Shown here piece after piece: positions 6,346 to 15,295 of a DNA stretch of 64,000 nt. The stretch is from IMG/VR virus record IMGVR_UViG_3300044701_001873, positions 1 through 64,000 of that record. One strand, given 5' to 3'. The position numbers were made by a program, and so were the translations under genes. Position 1 is the stretch's first letter, and every line of letters begins with the position of its first letter. Origin of the DNA: a virus. Under the pieces are notes generated by a model. The model saw only the letters and a list, made by a program, of their open reading frames with translations, did no database searches and had not been told where the DNA came from.

Positions 6346-7059
6346 TCAAAAACCGTATCTTGACTTGGTGGCGTTGTAGTTTTGTCGGACTTCTGCTGCC
6401 GTGAGTGCTCTGTTGTATATTTTTAAGTTAGACAATCTTCCCGTTACATAATTAAAACCATTACCTCTTCTCATTAAATTTAAAGGACTATCATTTGTTA
6501 TTGTTCCAGTTAAATTTAATGTGGTTGATGATGTAACATTACCACCATTCATATAAAGTGTAAGTAAAGAACTTGACCAATTAAAAACTCCACATATATG
6601 AACCCAGTTATTAGGAGAAACTGCTACAGATGTTGTATTATCACTAGTTCCATTATATGCGGCAGCTCTAATTGTTTGAGAACTTCTAATATAACGAAAA
6701 GTATATGGATATGATCCAACTTGAGACCATTTTTCTACTATATTATTATCTGCATTTCTAGTATCATTTTGAGTGGAATTTACATACACCCAAAAATCAA
6801 CCGTATAATTATTGGTATTCGAAAAATCAGTAACTCCAGTAACATCGGGAACTGTAGCATAATCATCAACGCCATCAAAAACTATAGACCCACCATTAGA
6901 ACTACTATAAATCGGTCCATTCGTAAGAGTTCCGTTATTACTACGACCACTCAAATCAGTCCAAGTGGCCCCAGAACCAGGATAAGACTTTGGATTTCCA
7001 GCATCAAGTGCTAATACTAAACCACTTTCACTTATATCAGGTCCAGCATAAACTCCCAT
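6346..7059 (-). CDS. LamG/concanavalin-like tail adhesin
   Basis: The 237-residue protein starts LVLALDAGNPKSYPGSGATW and carries NNGTLTNGP, VFDGVDDYATVP and a final NRALTAAEVRQNY, the signature of LamG-like jelly-roll domains in phage tail and baseplate proteins. One such domain spans the whole protein. It is the last of three paralogues here and probably binds host surface sugar at the tail tip. It lies one base after the stop of the 7061-7318 gene. Confidence 0.85.
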   Translation of the reverse strand: MGVYAGPDISESGLVLALDAGNPKSYPGSGATWTDLSGRSNNGTLTNGPIYSSSNGGSIVFDGVDDYATVPDVTGVTDFSNTNNYTVDFWVYVNSTQNDTRNADNNIVEKWSQVGSYPYTFRYIRSSQTIRAAAYNGTSDNTTSVAVSPNNWVHICGVFNWSSSLLTLYMNGGNVTSSTTLNLTGTITNDSPLNLMRRGNGFNYVTGRLSNLKIYNRALTAAEVRQNYNATKSRYGF

Positions 7060-7060
7060 A

Positions 7061-7318
7061 TTACCCTTCCACTATTGGCGCAGACCATTCTGGTCCATTC
7101 AAAATCTCTAAAATCTCTGCGTAAGTATAAGGACCCTCAACTGTTGTGAGTGCTTGTATCGATGGTGGAATTGACCCACCATCATCCCACTTCACAAAGG
7201 TTTTTGTGCCATCTACGGATTTTCTTACAGTCTCTGCAGAAGTCTCAAGAACCTCAGAGAAATTAATTTGATCTAATTCAGTCGTAGAGAAAATTGCAAA
7301 CTCTCTTGCTTCGTACAT
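7061..7318 (-). CDS. Small tail-associated protein
   Basis: The 85-residue frame MYEAREFAIFSTTELDQI ends in GPEWSAPIVEG. A KWDDGGSIPPSI segment followed by GPYTYAEIL resembles small proteins found beside tail adhesin genes in cyanophages. It sits between two LamG genes and may be an adaptor or a structural component. Assignment rests mainly on position. Confidence 0.65.
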   Translation of the reverse strand: MYEAREFAIFSTTELDQINFSEVLETSAETVRKSVDGTKTFVKWDDGGSIPPSIQALTTVEGPYTYAEILEILNGPEWSAPIVEG

Positions 7319-7332
7319 AATAGTTTTTGAAG

Positions 7333-7339
7333 TATTTAG
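7333..7339 (-). promoter_or_regulatory. Possible late promoter CTAAATA
   Basis: CTAAATACTTC on the minus strand lies 15 bases upstream of the ATG at 7318, a spacing close to that of the clearer ATAAATA sites. It overlaps the end of the upstream LamG gene. Weak match to the T4-type late consensus. Confidence 0.4.
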
Positions 7340-8004
7340 ATGTAACGGGACTTAAGAGCATTATAGTTTTGCTGAACTTCTGCTGCCGTGAGTGCTCTAT
7401 TGTATATGGATGCTTGCGCTACGTTTCCATTTAAAGGGCCATAGTTATTCCATTTCCCAATCAAAACGTTTTTTGCATTAAGTCCTATTGATCCAATTGT
7501 ATTAGTAGAAGCAACTGAAGCACCGTCTACATATAAACTTGCGCTTGTATTGTTAATCATCGTATAACAAACATAATGAAATCCAGACAATAAAGAACCA
7601 GTCCAAGGATATGCTAATTGATCAAAGTATGTTGTTGCCCTCCCAAGCAGATAATGAGGACTAGAATATCCAAATGTCATTCCCCATTCTGTTGCCTCAT
7701 TTACATCACCTTTTACAATAATACCACCATCGGTGCTCACAGTATGTTTAACCCAAGCGCATAATGTAATTGCTGTTGGTTGGAACGATGATAATCCACA
7801 ATTGACATGATCATCAGCACCATCAAATACAATACTCCCACCATTAGCACTACTATAAGTAGGTCCATTCGTAAGAGTTCCAATACCACTACCAACTAAA
7901 CTATTCCAAGTGGTTCCAGAACCAGGATAAGACTTTGGATTTCCAGCATCAAGACAAAGAACTAATCCATCAGTAACTGTGCGTGGATTGTAAGATATTG
8001 CCAT
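7336..8004 (-). CDS. LamG/concanavalin-like tail adhesin
   Basis: The 222-residue paralogue has the same opening (LVLCLDAGNPKSYPGSGTTW), the same GTLTNGPTYSS and VFDGADDHVNC segments, and the same ending NRALTAAEVQQNYNALKSRY. The middle differs from its neighbours, as expected if the binding loops diversify while the frame is kept. TAATG couples it to the upstream paralogue. Confidence 0.85.
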   Translation of the reverse strand: MAISYNPRTVTDGLVLCLDAGNPKSYPGSGTTWNSLVGSGIGTLTNGPTYSSANGGSIVFDGADDHVNCGLSSFQPTAITLCAWVKHTVSTDGGIIVKGDVNEATEWGMTFGYSSPHYLLGRATTYFDQLAYPWTGSLLSGFHYVCYTMINNTSASLYVDGASVASTNTIGSIGLNAKNVLIGKWNNYGPLNGNVAQASIYNRALTAAEVQQNYNALKSRYI

Positions 8005-8699
8005 TATACCCCAAACCTCCCTCTTAATGCATTAAAGTTTTGTTGGATTTCCGATGCTGTGAGTGCTCTGTTGTATACAGAGACTTGTGATATTCTTCCT
8101 TCCCAATAAGAACCTCCCCACCAATCAGTCACTCCTATATTAACATATCCTACAGAAGTGCCAACATTTTGATATGAAGTAAATGAACCTTTACTTATGC
8201 CCTGAGAATATCCAGTATATGTAGTTCCTTGCTTAGAAAATACAAGATTATTCCATATACTTGCAGTAAATACATCTGAAACCCCACCTAATGTGCCATT
8301 TGTCGATTCATTATCCCTTAATTCAATTCTAAAATCATTATCTGAAACGCAGATTACAAATCCATTATCAAGTGTTGATGATTGGTATAACATTTCACCA
8401 TTTCCTGCGGGGGGATTTGTTGCTCTATACACCCACATAGAAACTGTAAAATCTTGAGAACCAAGATTGTTTAAATTTGTTGCATTAGGTATATTAACAT
8501 AATCATCAGTCCCATCAAAAGCCAAAGACCCCAGATTACCACTATTATACCCAACACCATTCACAAGAGTTCCGTTATTGCCACGACCACTCAAATCAGT
8601 CCAAGTGGTTCCAGAACCAGGATAAGACTTTGTGTTTCCAGCATCCAAACATAAGACCAGTCCATTCATTGCAATGGATGGAGAGTGTGCTAATCCCAC
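8004..8699 (-). CDS. LamG/concanavalin-like tail adhesin
   Basis: The 231-residue protein is the first of the three paralogues to be transcribed. It opens LVLCLDAGNTKSYPGSGTTW and ends NRALTASEIQQNFNALRGRF. A late promoter (ATAAATA) lies 27 bases upstream of its ATG, fitting a virion component made late. The set of three likely arose by tandem duplication. Confidence 0.85.
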   Translation of the reverse strand: MGLAHSPSIAMNGLVLCLDAGNTKSYPGSGTTWTDLSGRGNNGTLVNGVGYNSGNLGSLAFDGTDDYVNIPNATNLNNLGSQDFTVSMWVYRATNPPAGNGEMLYQSSTLDNGFVICVSDNDFRIELRDNESTNGTLGGVSDVFTASIWNNLVFSKQGTTYTGYSQGISKGSFTSYQNVGTSVGYVNIGVTDWWGGSYWEGRISQVSVYNRALTASEIQQNFNALRGRFGV

Positions 8700-8725
8700 T
8701 TATAACAACTGCCTAAACGTAAGAG

Positions 8726-8732
8726 TATTTAT
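8726..8732 (-). promoter_or_regulatory. T4-type late promoter ATAAATA
   Basis: AAATAAATACTC on the minus strand lies 27 bases before the ATG at 8699. It matches the core of the T4-like late consensus TATAAATA, sits in non-coding DNA and has no -35 box. Confidence 0.7.
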
Positions 8733-8738
8733 TTTAAT

Positions 8739-8853
8739 AAAAAACCTCCCCATAGGTCTCGGTTAGGTAGAGGAACAATGTTAAGAATGTTTTGATTTCT
8801 TAACATTTATTTACCTATTTACCATAACAGTAACTACGGGGGAGTCAATCCCC
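8739..8853 (-). terminator. Hairpins between two tail operons
   Basis: Three elements follow the stop of the collagen-like gene on the minus strand. They are GGGGA/TCCCC (8839-8843 with 8849-8853), TGTTAAGAA/TTCTTAACA (8779-8787 with 8797-8805), and a weaker CCTC/GAGG stem ending in six Ts (about 8739-8773). The last one best fits a rho-independent terminator. Confidence 0.55.
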
Positions 8854-8862
8854 TCAAAAACC

Positions 8863-11592
8863 TCAAGGAACAATAACTGTGCTTAAGATACCAGCATTAT
8901 CAACAATCAAACGATACTTTGTTCCATTTGGAGATGTTAAAATAACACCTTGAGAAGTATTAATTCCAACTCTTACATCACCAACAACGTGAAGTTTTGA
9001 TGTTGGATTTGTGGTTCCGATACCAATATTTCCACCTGATGCAATTCTTGCTATTTCATCGCTGTTGCTATAAAACTCCAACTGCCCGTCAGCAGAACTA
9101 TACATTCCAGTGTCATTATCACCAGACTCAAAAAATGCATATCCATTATTATTAACACCAATAGCACCTGGAGCACCACCTCTTGCTCTAAATGAATTAG
9201 CAGTAGCAATTCCAACAATAAGAGCATCACCAGAAACAGTCAGATTTGATGTTGGATTTGTGGTTCCAATACCAACAAATGAAGTAGTATTAATTCCAGT
9301 TATTCCAGAAACCCAATATGCAACTCCCTGAGGACCTTCTAAACCTTGAATACCTTGAGCACCATCAAATCCTTGAACACCGTCTAAACCTTGAGCACCT
9401 GTAGTTCCCTGGGCACCATCAAATCCTTGGATACCGTCTAGACCTTGAACTCCAGCAGTTCCCTGAGCACCATCAAATCCTTGGATACCATCTAAACCTT
9501 GAGCGCCATCAAATCCTTGAACGCCATCAAATCCTTGAATTCCCTGAGCACCATCAAATCCCTGAACACCGTCTAAACCTTGAGCACCAGTAGTTCCTTG
9601 AGGACCTTCTAAACCTTGTGTTCCCTGAGCACCATCAAATCCCTGAACACCGTCTAAACCTTGAGCACCAGTAGTTCCTTGAGGACCTTCTAAACCTTGT
9701 GTTCCCTGAGCACCATCAAATCCTTGAATACCATCAGCACCTTGAACACCATCTAAACCTTGTGATCCAAATCCAGTTGCACCCTGAGCACCATCAAATC
9801 CCTGAACACCGTCTAAACCTTGAGCACCAGTAGTTCCTTGAGGACCTTCTAAACCTTGTGTTCCCTGAGCACCATCAAATCCTTGAACACCGTCTAAACC
9901 TTGAACACCGTCTAAACCTTGAGCACCTGTAGTTCCCTGGGCACCATCAAATCCTTGAACACCATCTAAACCTTGGGCACCATCTAAACCTTGAGATCCT
10001 ATAGTTCCTTGTGATCCAGATCCAGTTGCACCCTGAGCACCATCAAATCCTTGAACACCGTCTAAACCTTGAGCACCTGTAGTTCCCTGTGATCCAGATC
10101 CTGTGGTTCCCTGAGCACCTTCTGCACCTTGAATACCATCTAAACCTTGAGCACCCTGAGGTCCTTGAGATCCAGTGTCTCCCTTATCACCAGTGCGAGC
10201 AAAGGTAATGATTATATCTTCACCATTGCTGAATGATGTTGAGCTTCCAGAAACATAAGAACATGAAACTTGGAAATATCCAGTTTCTTCTGAAGTAGAA
10301 GAGATTGTAAATAGGGCAAAATCAGAAGCATCTGCCTTATTTGAAATTCTGAAATGCCCTTTAATAGTCGAAGTAGAGTCATCAATCGTTCTTAAGAAAG
10401 ATTGAATATCAATAGCACCATCGTTTTCATCATCAATATAAAGAGTATTTGCTAGAGATAAATCAGAATTATTGAACTTAAGATTTCCAGTTCCAGGATC
10501 TGTATTAGTGATATCTGTGCTAAAAGTATAATCAAAAGTAGCTCCACCAAAACTACCATCAGAACCTGCAATTCCTTGAGTTCCATCAGCACCTTGAACA
10601 CCAGAAAGACCTTGGGCACCATCAAATCCTTGAATACCATCTAGACCTTGAGCACCTGTAGTTCCTTGACCACCATCAAATCCTTGAACACCGTCTAAAC
10701 CTTGGGCACCATCAGCACCTGTAGTTCCTTGAGGACCTTCTAAACCTTGTGTTCCCTGAGCACCATCAAATCCTTGAACACCGTCTAAACCTTGAACACC
10801 ATCAGCACCCTGTGCTCCTGCGGTTCCCTGAGCACCATCAAATCCTTGAACACCATCAAATCCTTGAACACCGTCTAAACCTTGAGCACCATCAGCACCT
10901 GTAGTTCCCTGTGATCCAGATCCTGTGGTTCCCTGAGCACCTTCTGCACCTTGAATACCATCTAAACCTTGAGCACCATCAGCACCTGTAGTTCCTTGAG
11001 ATCCAGATCCTGTAGTTCCCTGAGCACCATCAAATCCTTGAACACCGTCTAAACCTTGAGCACCATCAGCACCTGTAGTTCCTTGAGAACCTTCAACACC
11101 CTGGACACCATCAAATCCTTGAATACCATCGACACCCTGTGCTCCTGCGGTTCCCTGAGCACCGTCAGCACCTGTAGTTCCTTGTGATCCAGATCCAGTT
11201 GCACCCTGAGCACCATCAAGTCCCTGAGATCCTGATGTTCCCTGTGGTCCTTCTAAACCTTGAGTTCCATTAAGACCCTGAGTTCCTGCGGTTCCTTGTG
11301 TGCCTACGCTTCCCTGAATACCACCTAAACCTTGAGTTCCACTAAGACCTTGAGTTCCTACAGCCCCTTGTGTTCCTACTCTTCCTTGGGTTCCTGTAGT
11401 TCCTTGTGATCCTCCACCTCCACCACCAGCAAATGACACACCACCTGGAGTAGATCCGTCAGATAATTTTAAAGTGGGAGATCCTGAGTCTGGATCATAA
11501 AAAACTTCCCCCTCATTACCGACAAATTGAGATGGATCTGATGCTCCTAGTTTTTCTACTAAAACTCTGTAGGTGGTGTTATTGATGGCCAT
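8863..11592 (-). CDS. Collagen-like tail fibre protein, 909 residues
   Basis: Residues 1-60 form a short head (VLVEKLGASDPSQFVGNEG). Glycine-x-y repeats (GTQGLDGVQGFDGAQG type) follow at about 61-347, then a beta-rich domain (348-465, FDYTFSTDITNTDPGTGNL), a second collagen stretch (466-755), and a C-terminal part with two GIGTTNPTSxL segments seen in phage fibre tips. Collagen repeats form trimeric rods, so this is probably a long fibre shaft. A late promoter precedes it. The near-identical DNA repeats make this gene prone to recombination and length change. Confidence 0.85.
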   Translation of the reverse strand: MAINNTTYRVLVEKLGASDPSQFVGNEGEVFYDPDSGSPTLKLSDGSTPGGVSFAGGGGGGSQGTTGTQGRVGTQGAVGTQGLSGTQGLGGIQGSVGTQGTAGTQGLNGTQGLEGPQGTSGSQGLDGAQGATGSGSQGTTGADGAQGTAGAQGVDGIQGFDGVQGVEGSQGTTGADGAQGLDGVQGFDGAQGTTGSGSQGTTGADGAQGLDGIQGAEGAQGTTGSGSQGTTGADGAQGLDGVQGFDGVQGFDGAQGTAGAQGADGVQGLDGVQGFDGAQGTQGLEGPQGTTGADGAQGLDGVQGFDGGQGTTGAQGLDGIQGFDGAQGLSGVQGADGTQGIAGSDGSFGGATFDYTFSTDITNTDPGTGNLKFNNSDLSLANTLYIDDENDGAIDIQSFLRTIDDSTSTIKGHFRISNKADASDFALFTISSTSEETGYFQVSCSYVSGSSTSFSNGEDIIITFARTGDKGDTGSQGPQGAQGLDGIQGAEGAQGTTGSGSQGTTGAQGLDGVQGFDGAQGATGSGSQGTIGSQGLDGAQGLDGVQGFDGAQGTTGAQGLDGVQGLDGVQGFDGAQGTQGLEGPQGTTGAQGLDGVQGFDGAQGATGFGSQGLDGVQGADGIQGFDGAQGTQGLEGPQGTTGAQGLDGVQGFDGAQGTQGLEGPQGTTGAQGLDGVQGFDGAQGIQGFDGVQGFDGAQGLDGIQGFDGAQGTAGVQGLDGIQGFDGAQGTTGAQGLDGVQGFDGAQGIQGLEGPQGVAYWVSGITGINTTSFVGIGTTNPTSNLTVSGDALIVGIATANSFRARGGAPGAIGVNNNGYAFFESGDNDTGMYSSADGQLEFYSNSDEIARIASGGNIGIGTTNPTSKLHVVGDVRVGINTSQGVILTSPNGTKYRLIVDNAGILSTVIVP

Positions 11593-11613
11593 TTTAGTAA
11601 ATACTTTTCTAAG

Positions 11614-11620
11614 TATTTAT
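11614..11620 (-). promoter_or_regulatory. T4-type late promoter ATAAATA
   Basis: GATAAATACTT on the minus strand lies 22-28 bases upstream of the collagen-like fibre ATG. It is followed by a short AAATACTT/AAGTATTT inverted repeat. Confidence 0.65.
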
Positions 11621-11622
11621 CA

Positions 11623-11811
11623 TTAACCACAGGTCTCATCACTCCAATAATATTTCAATTTATCACCATCCGCAGAAATATTCAAGTGGTAGATTTTATC
11701 ATCTTTAGTATAAACACCAATCCAAAGTGTGCGTTCATTCATACTTTCGAGGTGAAACATTTGAATGTCTTCAAGAACAATCTCATCAGGATTTTCAGTA
11801 AATCTACTCAT
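11623..11811 (-). CDS. Hypothetical 62-residue protein
   Basis: The frame MSRFTENPDEIVLEDIQMF continues with LWIGVYTKDDKIYHLNIS, probably a beta-sheet. It overlaps the upstream gene by four bases and ends just before the late promoter of the fibre gene. No family recognised. Confidence 0.7.
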   Translation of the reverse strand: MSRFTENPDEIVLEDIQMFHLESMNERTLWIGVYTKDDKIYHLNISADGDKLKYYWSDETCG

Positions 11812-12032
11812 TTCTTTGCCTCCCAGAACCTACCATCAGGACCACAAGAGTAATCAAGTTCATCCCATCTACTTGACCTCAACATATCACAAAATCGTTG
11901 CCTACGACCAGTTACAAGGTCATCAGTAGTATTTGGAGAGGCACACATATCATACCTATTGGTTCTAAAAACAATATGTTCTATCCAAGATTTACGATAC
12001 CACTTACAATCCTTACAGAGTTTTTTAGTCAT
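11808..12032 (-). CDS. Cysteine-motif protein, CKDCKWY family (member 1)
   Basis: The 74-residue product starts at MTKKLCKDCKWY, where AAATGA couples it to the upstream stop. It has CxxC at the N-terminus, a middle C, DLVTGR, a further C, and CGPDGRFWE at the C-terminus. Products at 16473-16700 and 17631-17942 share CKxCxxY...DLVTG/..CGRDGxxFE. Conserved cysteines suggest one bound zinc. Function unknown. Confidence 0.75.
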   Translation of the reverse strand: MTKKLCKDCKWYRKSWIEHIVFRTNRYDMCASPNTTDDLVTGRRQRFCDMLRSSRWDELDYSCGPDGRFWEAKK

Positions 12033-12709
12033 TTTGCCAAACAAACTTGAAGTTCAGGAAACTTTTCGGTATCAATTTGAATACCACTCACTTCAAGTTG
12101 CTTACAGGCAAGAGCAATTCTCACACTATTTTCAACAGATGCCCGCTTACGAATAGAAGACTGAACCGCATTACAATCTGTTTGACCACCAATAGGAACA
12201 GAAAATCCAAGAGCACCCTGAACTCCATACTGATTACTCCAACTATTTGTGGTGAGTGTAGAAGCAGTCGCAGTCAAGGTTGGTCCCTGACAAGTCACGG
12301 AGTCGACAGAAACACTAGATTGTGAAGGAGCAACATTAATCCAATCAGGATAACCAATATAGTTGTTGGTGTTTGAGTTAGAAACAGAACCACCACTTAC
12401 ATTATTCGAAACATTGCCACCAGAAGCACTTGAGTTGTTGCTTACATTATTGGTATTACTTCCCCCAGTAGCATTTACGGTGTTGGTATTATTACTACTA
12501 CTGCTATTGCTATTGGTATTGGTGTTACTTCCAGTGGTTACATTTGTGTTTTGAGTATTGCTCTGAGTGTTCGTCTGGGTATTAGTTTGAGTATTAGTTT
12601 GTTGCTGAGAACCATTACGGTCATCGTCGTCCCTAGCAAAGACAGCATTAGGAACAATAAAGGTTCCCAGAAGTCCAAGAATAAAAGCAGAATGTAGAAT
12701 TTTTTTCAT
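12029..12709 (-). CDS. Exported low-complexity protein
   Basis: The 226-residue protein starts with a signal peptide (MKKILHSAFILGLLGTFIVP, likely cut after AVFA). Residues about 25-115 are almost wholly N, S, T, Q and G, with NTQTNTQ and SSSNNTN runs. The C-terminal 100 residues look folded and contain three Cys (VTCQG, DCNAV, ACKQL, plus QVCLA). It is probably secreted into or across the host periplasm. The role is not known; the acidic DDDDR follows the cleavage site. Confidence 0.7.
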   Translation of the reverse strand: MKKILHSAFILGLLGTFIVPNAVFARDDDDRNGSQQQTNTQTNTQTNTQSNTQNTNVTTGSNTNTNSNSSSSNNTNTVNATGGSNTNNVSNNSSASGGNVSNNVSGGSVSNSNTNNYIGYPDWINVAPSQSSVSVDSVTCQGPTLTATASTLTTNSWSNQYGVQGALGFSVPIGGQTDCNAVQSSIRKRASVENSVRIALACKQLEVSGIQIDTEKFPELQVCLAK

Positions 12710-12730
12710 TAGTTTAGATAATTTAGTGTG

Positions 12731-12781
12731 TCAGTTAAAAGATTTGGCAAACTCATCATTCACCAGTTTGGAGAGTTCCAT
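12731..12781 (-). CDS. Possible 16-residue micro-gene
   Basis: The frame MELSKLVNDEFAKSFN has its ATG overlapping the upstream stop as TAATG, the same coupling as in real neighbours. It is too short to support on composition. It could simply be leader sequence before the exported-protein gene. Confidence 0.25.
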   Translation of the reverse strand: MELSKLVNDEFAKSFN

Positions 12782-13101
12782 TATGCTACTCCATCAGCAC
12801 TATCTTTAAATCGTTTTACTTTTTCGAGATAATCTTTACCTTGTTGATAAAGTCGTTCAATCAAATCATTAATATCAGCAGTTGGAACCATATCAAACTC
12901 ATGATTAAGGTTCTCGCATCGTAGAGCATCCAACATACACTCTAAAGTCATTGCCTGTTGAAACTCTGGGGTAATAGGTGTGCCATGAGAAAGTCCAGAA
13001 CACTCAAGGTTGTAAAAGTCATTATATCGTTGAAGAATACGATTACTTCTCTCTCTTCGTGCTGCTTCTTCAATCATTTCATCAAGTGTAAGGTCAGACA
13101 T
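12781..13101 (-). CDS. Hypothetical 106-residue helical protein
   Basis: The start chosen is MSDLTLDEMIEEAARRE, at the ATG that overlaps the upstream stop. It looks helical throughout, with many charged residues and two Cys. It is one of a chain of coupled small genes. No family recognised. Confidence 0.7.
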   Translation of the reverse strand: MSDLTLDEMIEEAARRERSNRILQRYNDFYNLECSGLSHGTPITPEFQQAMTLECMLDALRCENLNHEFDMVPTADINDLIERLYQQGKDYLEKVKRFKDSADGVA

Positions 13102-13393
13102 CTTCTTCACCTAATGCAACTTTGAGTGCGGTTTGAATCACCAAATAAGCGTTCATAAAATCTTCACTATCTACATCCCCCACAGCAAGATTATCAAGTT
13201 CTTTTAGAGCATCTTGATAGAGTTCATTTGCTGCTTCACGTTTTGCTGCTTCACGTTTTGCTGCTTCTTCGTTCATTTTGCGTAGTTTCTCCTTTGCGTA
13301 TTCAGTAAGTTCGTGTTTTTTGTTTCGGAGTTCTTCCACTTCTTCTGGATTGAGTAGAAATCCATCAGGAATGTGACCGTATTCTTCACTCAT
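13094..13393 (-). CDS. Hypothetical 99-residue coiled-coil protein
   Basis: The start is MSEEYGHIPDGFLLNP, overlapping the upstream stop. Residues about 20-60 are strongly helical and contain a tandem AAKREAAKREAA repeat (13250 region), suggesting a coiled coil. An acidic tail ends GEEDV. No family recognised. Confidence 0.7.
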   Translation of the reverse strand: MSEEYGHIPDGFLLNPEEVEELRNKKHELTEYAKEKLRKMNEEAAKREAAKREAANELYQDALKELDNLAVGDVDSEDFMNAYLVIQTALKVALGEEDV

Positions 13394-13739
13394 AACTCTC
13401 ACCAATACGCTCTAATAATTCCCGAGCAAATGTAATCTTACCATACCTATCACCATCATCAAATGTAGCATCGTGGTCATCTGAATAGTGATAATGACCT
13501 GTAGCTCCTAGACTATCATAACAGGTTTTTCGTTTTGCTGTGGATTTGATTTCATTCAGCAGGAGTTCAAGTTTTTGTGTGTCGGTCATTTTTGTAAAAC
13601 TCTCCTGAAACTTCTTCCAATTTTCATCTGCTTGTTTTTCTGCCCATCCCCAAGCACCGTGTTCCATACCATCAATACCAGCATATTCAATTTCTTGTTG
13701 AATTAAGAAACGAAGCATTTGAATTTGATCTTCAGTCAT
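13386..13739 (-). CDS. Hypothetical 117-residue protein
   Basis: The frame MTEDQIQMLRFLIQQEIEY has a helical first half and a His/Asp-rich centre (HYHYSDDHDATFDDGD) that could bind metal. It overlaps both neighbours by 4-8 bases. No family recognised. Confidence 0.7.
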   Translation of the reverse strand: MTEDQIQMLRFLIQQEIEYAGIDGMEHGAWGWAEKQADENWKKFQESFTKMTDTQKLELLLNEIKSTAKRKTCYDSLGATGHYHYSDDHDATFDDGDRYGKITFARELLERIGESYE

Positions 13740-14458
13740 CGTAGCATTCCTTTAATTTTTTCAAGACAATGATTAAATCCATCCACAAGCAATTCAGTAT
13801 TTACATTTTGACTTCCTGCTGCTGATTGTTCCTGCGGCAACCAACTCTCCACCAAATCTACAACATCATTACAAGCATCAAAATCATAACCAAGTTCATC
13901 TACCAATCTATTAAAAAGTTTTTGTGCTTGATATTTTTTCACCAACCTATTCACAACTTCATCCATAGGTTTTGGATTATCTTTCTCATCCCAATATGCT
14001 CTCACATTCCTATAAGGTTCATCAACTACATCATCATACTTCCCCTTCTTCACATCATTAAACCAAACACCTTCAAGAAGACGATGAGTTTCACCATCAG
14101 CAATAGCAACCATCAGCAAACCCTCATCAGAATACTTTTTTTTATACCAATAAAATTCATCAGGAAATTCAAGACGATAATAAACCTCATCATTATAAGA
14201 GACAACCTCAAACTTACCACCAAAACTAAACTCCATTTTTGGTTGAGATTTATGTGTCTCAATCTCTTTGAGGAGTTCAAGTTTCTTTTGGAGTACTTTT
14301 ATTTCTGCTTCTGTTTTTTCAATATCGTTGTTGAAAGTCATAGATTTAAAGTAAGGAGTAGCATCCATCACACCATCTTTGATTGCTTGTCTAAAAGCAT
14401 TACGCAGACCTTCATCTACTTGCTCTGGTGTTTGTGGAGTTGGTTGGAAGTCAGTCAT
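13736..14458 (-). CDS. Hypothetical 240-residue protein
   Basis: Residues 45-70 form a probable coiled coil (KTEAEIKVLQKKLELLKEIE). The middle is beta-rich with aromatic residues (YYRLEFPDEFYWYKK), and the C-terminal 80 residues look helical. It is among the larger genes of this operon and overlaps both neighbours by four bases. No family recognised. Confidence 0.7.
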   Translation of the reverse strand: MTDFQPTPQTPEQVDEGLRNAFRQAIKDGVMDATPYFKSMTFNNDIEKTEAEIKVLQKKLELLKEIETHKSQPKMEFSFGGKFEVVSYNDEVYYRLEFPDEFYWYKKKYSDEGLLMVAIADGETHRLLEGVWFNDVKKGKYDDVVDEPYRNVRAYWDEKDNPKPMDEVVNRLVKKYQAQKLFNRLVDELGYDFDACNDVVDLVESWLPQEQSAAGSQNVNTELLVDGFNHCLEKIKGMLR

Positions 14459-14640
14459 AGATCTAAAGGTTGTTGAGGGTCCTTATACCACACCTTAGTA
14501 TAGCATAGATGTGGTTCTGTTTTGTGGTCCATCTGCGACATCCAATGAATACCATCCTCATCAATCGCATCAAGGTAATGAATACCAGTCTTTGGGTCAA
14601 TCACTCGTGTGATAGTTTTGAATTTAACTCTTTCAGTCAT
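14455..14640 (-). CDS. Hypothetical 61-residue protein
   Basis: The frame MTERVKFKTITRVIDPKTG shows a beta pattern, then IHYLDAIDEDGIHWMSQ, as in small SH3-like or beta-barrel proteins. Four-base overlaps on both sides. No family recognised. Confidence 0.7.
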   Translation of the reverse strand: MTERVKFKTITRVIDPKTGIHYLDAIDEDGIHWMSQMDHKTEPHLCYTKVWYKDPQQPLDL

Positions 14641-14975
14641 TTTACTCCAAGTTGTTTGAGTTCGTCTTCAGTTAGATTAGCAAGGTCTTTCTTGAGTTGT
14701 TGAAGTTTTCGTTCCTTTGCTTTTGCTTTTTCTGCTTTTTCTTTCTCCAGTTGTTTTACTCGTTTCTCATACTCTTTGTCAGTTTCTTCACGATGCTTGT
14801 AAAGATAATATTCGATATATTTTTCACCACCATAATCCCATTCCCAATCACTCTCAATACCCTCCCAACCAGCATCTAATTCTGATTGAAGTGAAGTAAT
14901 AATACTCTCAAGTGTTCCGTCAAAGTCCCCATAATACTTTTGAGTTTCTTTGACTTGAATGCGTTTGATAGTCAT
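14637..14975 (-). CDS. Hypothetical 112-residue coiled-coil protein
   Basis: The N-terminal half is aromatic and acidic (LDAGWEGIESDWEWDYGG). The C-terminal half (residues about 65-105) is a lysine/glutamate coiled coil (KQLEKEKAEKAKAKERK). Such proteins often act as oligomeric scaffolds; nothing more can be said. No family recognised. Confidence 0.7.
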   Translation of the reverse strand: MTIKRIQVKETQKYYGDFDGTLESIITSLQSELDAGWEGIESDWEWDYGGEKYIEYYLYKHREETDKEYEKRVKQLEKEKAEKAKAKERKLQQLKKDLANLTEDELKQLGVK

Positions 14976-15295
14976 TTCAGTTCTCCATAAGAAAGTTGTT
15001 TAATTTCTTCTCTATTCAAAGTTTTTACATAACCACGAGGATAGTCATTATCATAAGCATTAAAGACAAAAACAGGAATGTTTCGTTCCTTACAGATTTG
15101 TTTGAACTTTTCTTCATTCAGTTCAAACTTACCAACATACTCTACATTTGGATACCTGTCCCAAGATATTACAAGTCCTCCTGGATAATAACCCCACTCA
15201 AACTCATCAAGTTCTTGAATGATGTTTTCTACCTCTTGAATGTTCTCTGGATTAGTGTAGATGCGGCCGTATCCTTTGTAAGTGAAGGCAGTCAT
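14972..15295 (-). CDS. Hypothetical 107-residue protein
   Basis: The start is MTAFTYKGYGRIYTNPEN at the ATG overlapping the upstream stop (AAATGAC). Alternating strands and helices suggest an alpha/beta fold. No catalytic motif is visible. No family recognised. Confidence 0.7.
   Translation of the reverse strand: MTAFTYKGYGRIYTNPENIQEVENIIQELDEFEWGYYPGGLVISWDRYPNVEYVGKFELNEEKFKQICKERNIPVFVFNAYDNDYPRGYVKTLNREEIKQLSYGELK

Noticed and set aside
8863-11592. Tandem DNA repeats that could look like a CRISPR array or satellite
   Set aside because: They are in-frame Gly-x-y codons without unique spacers.
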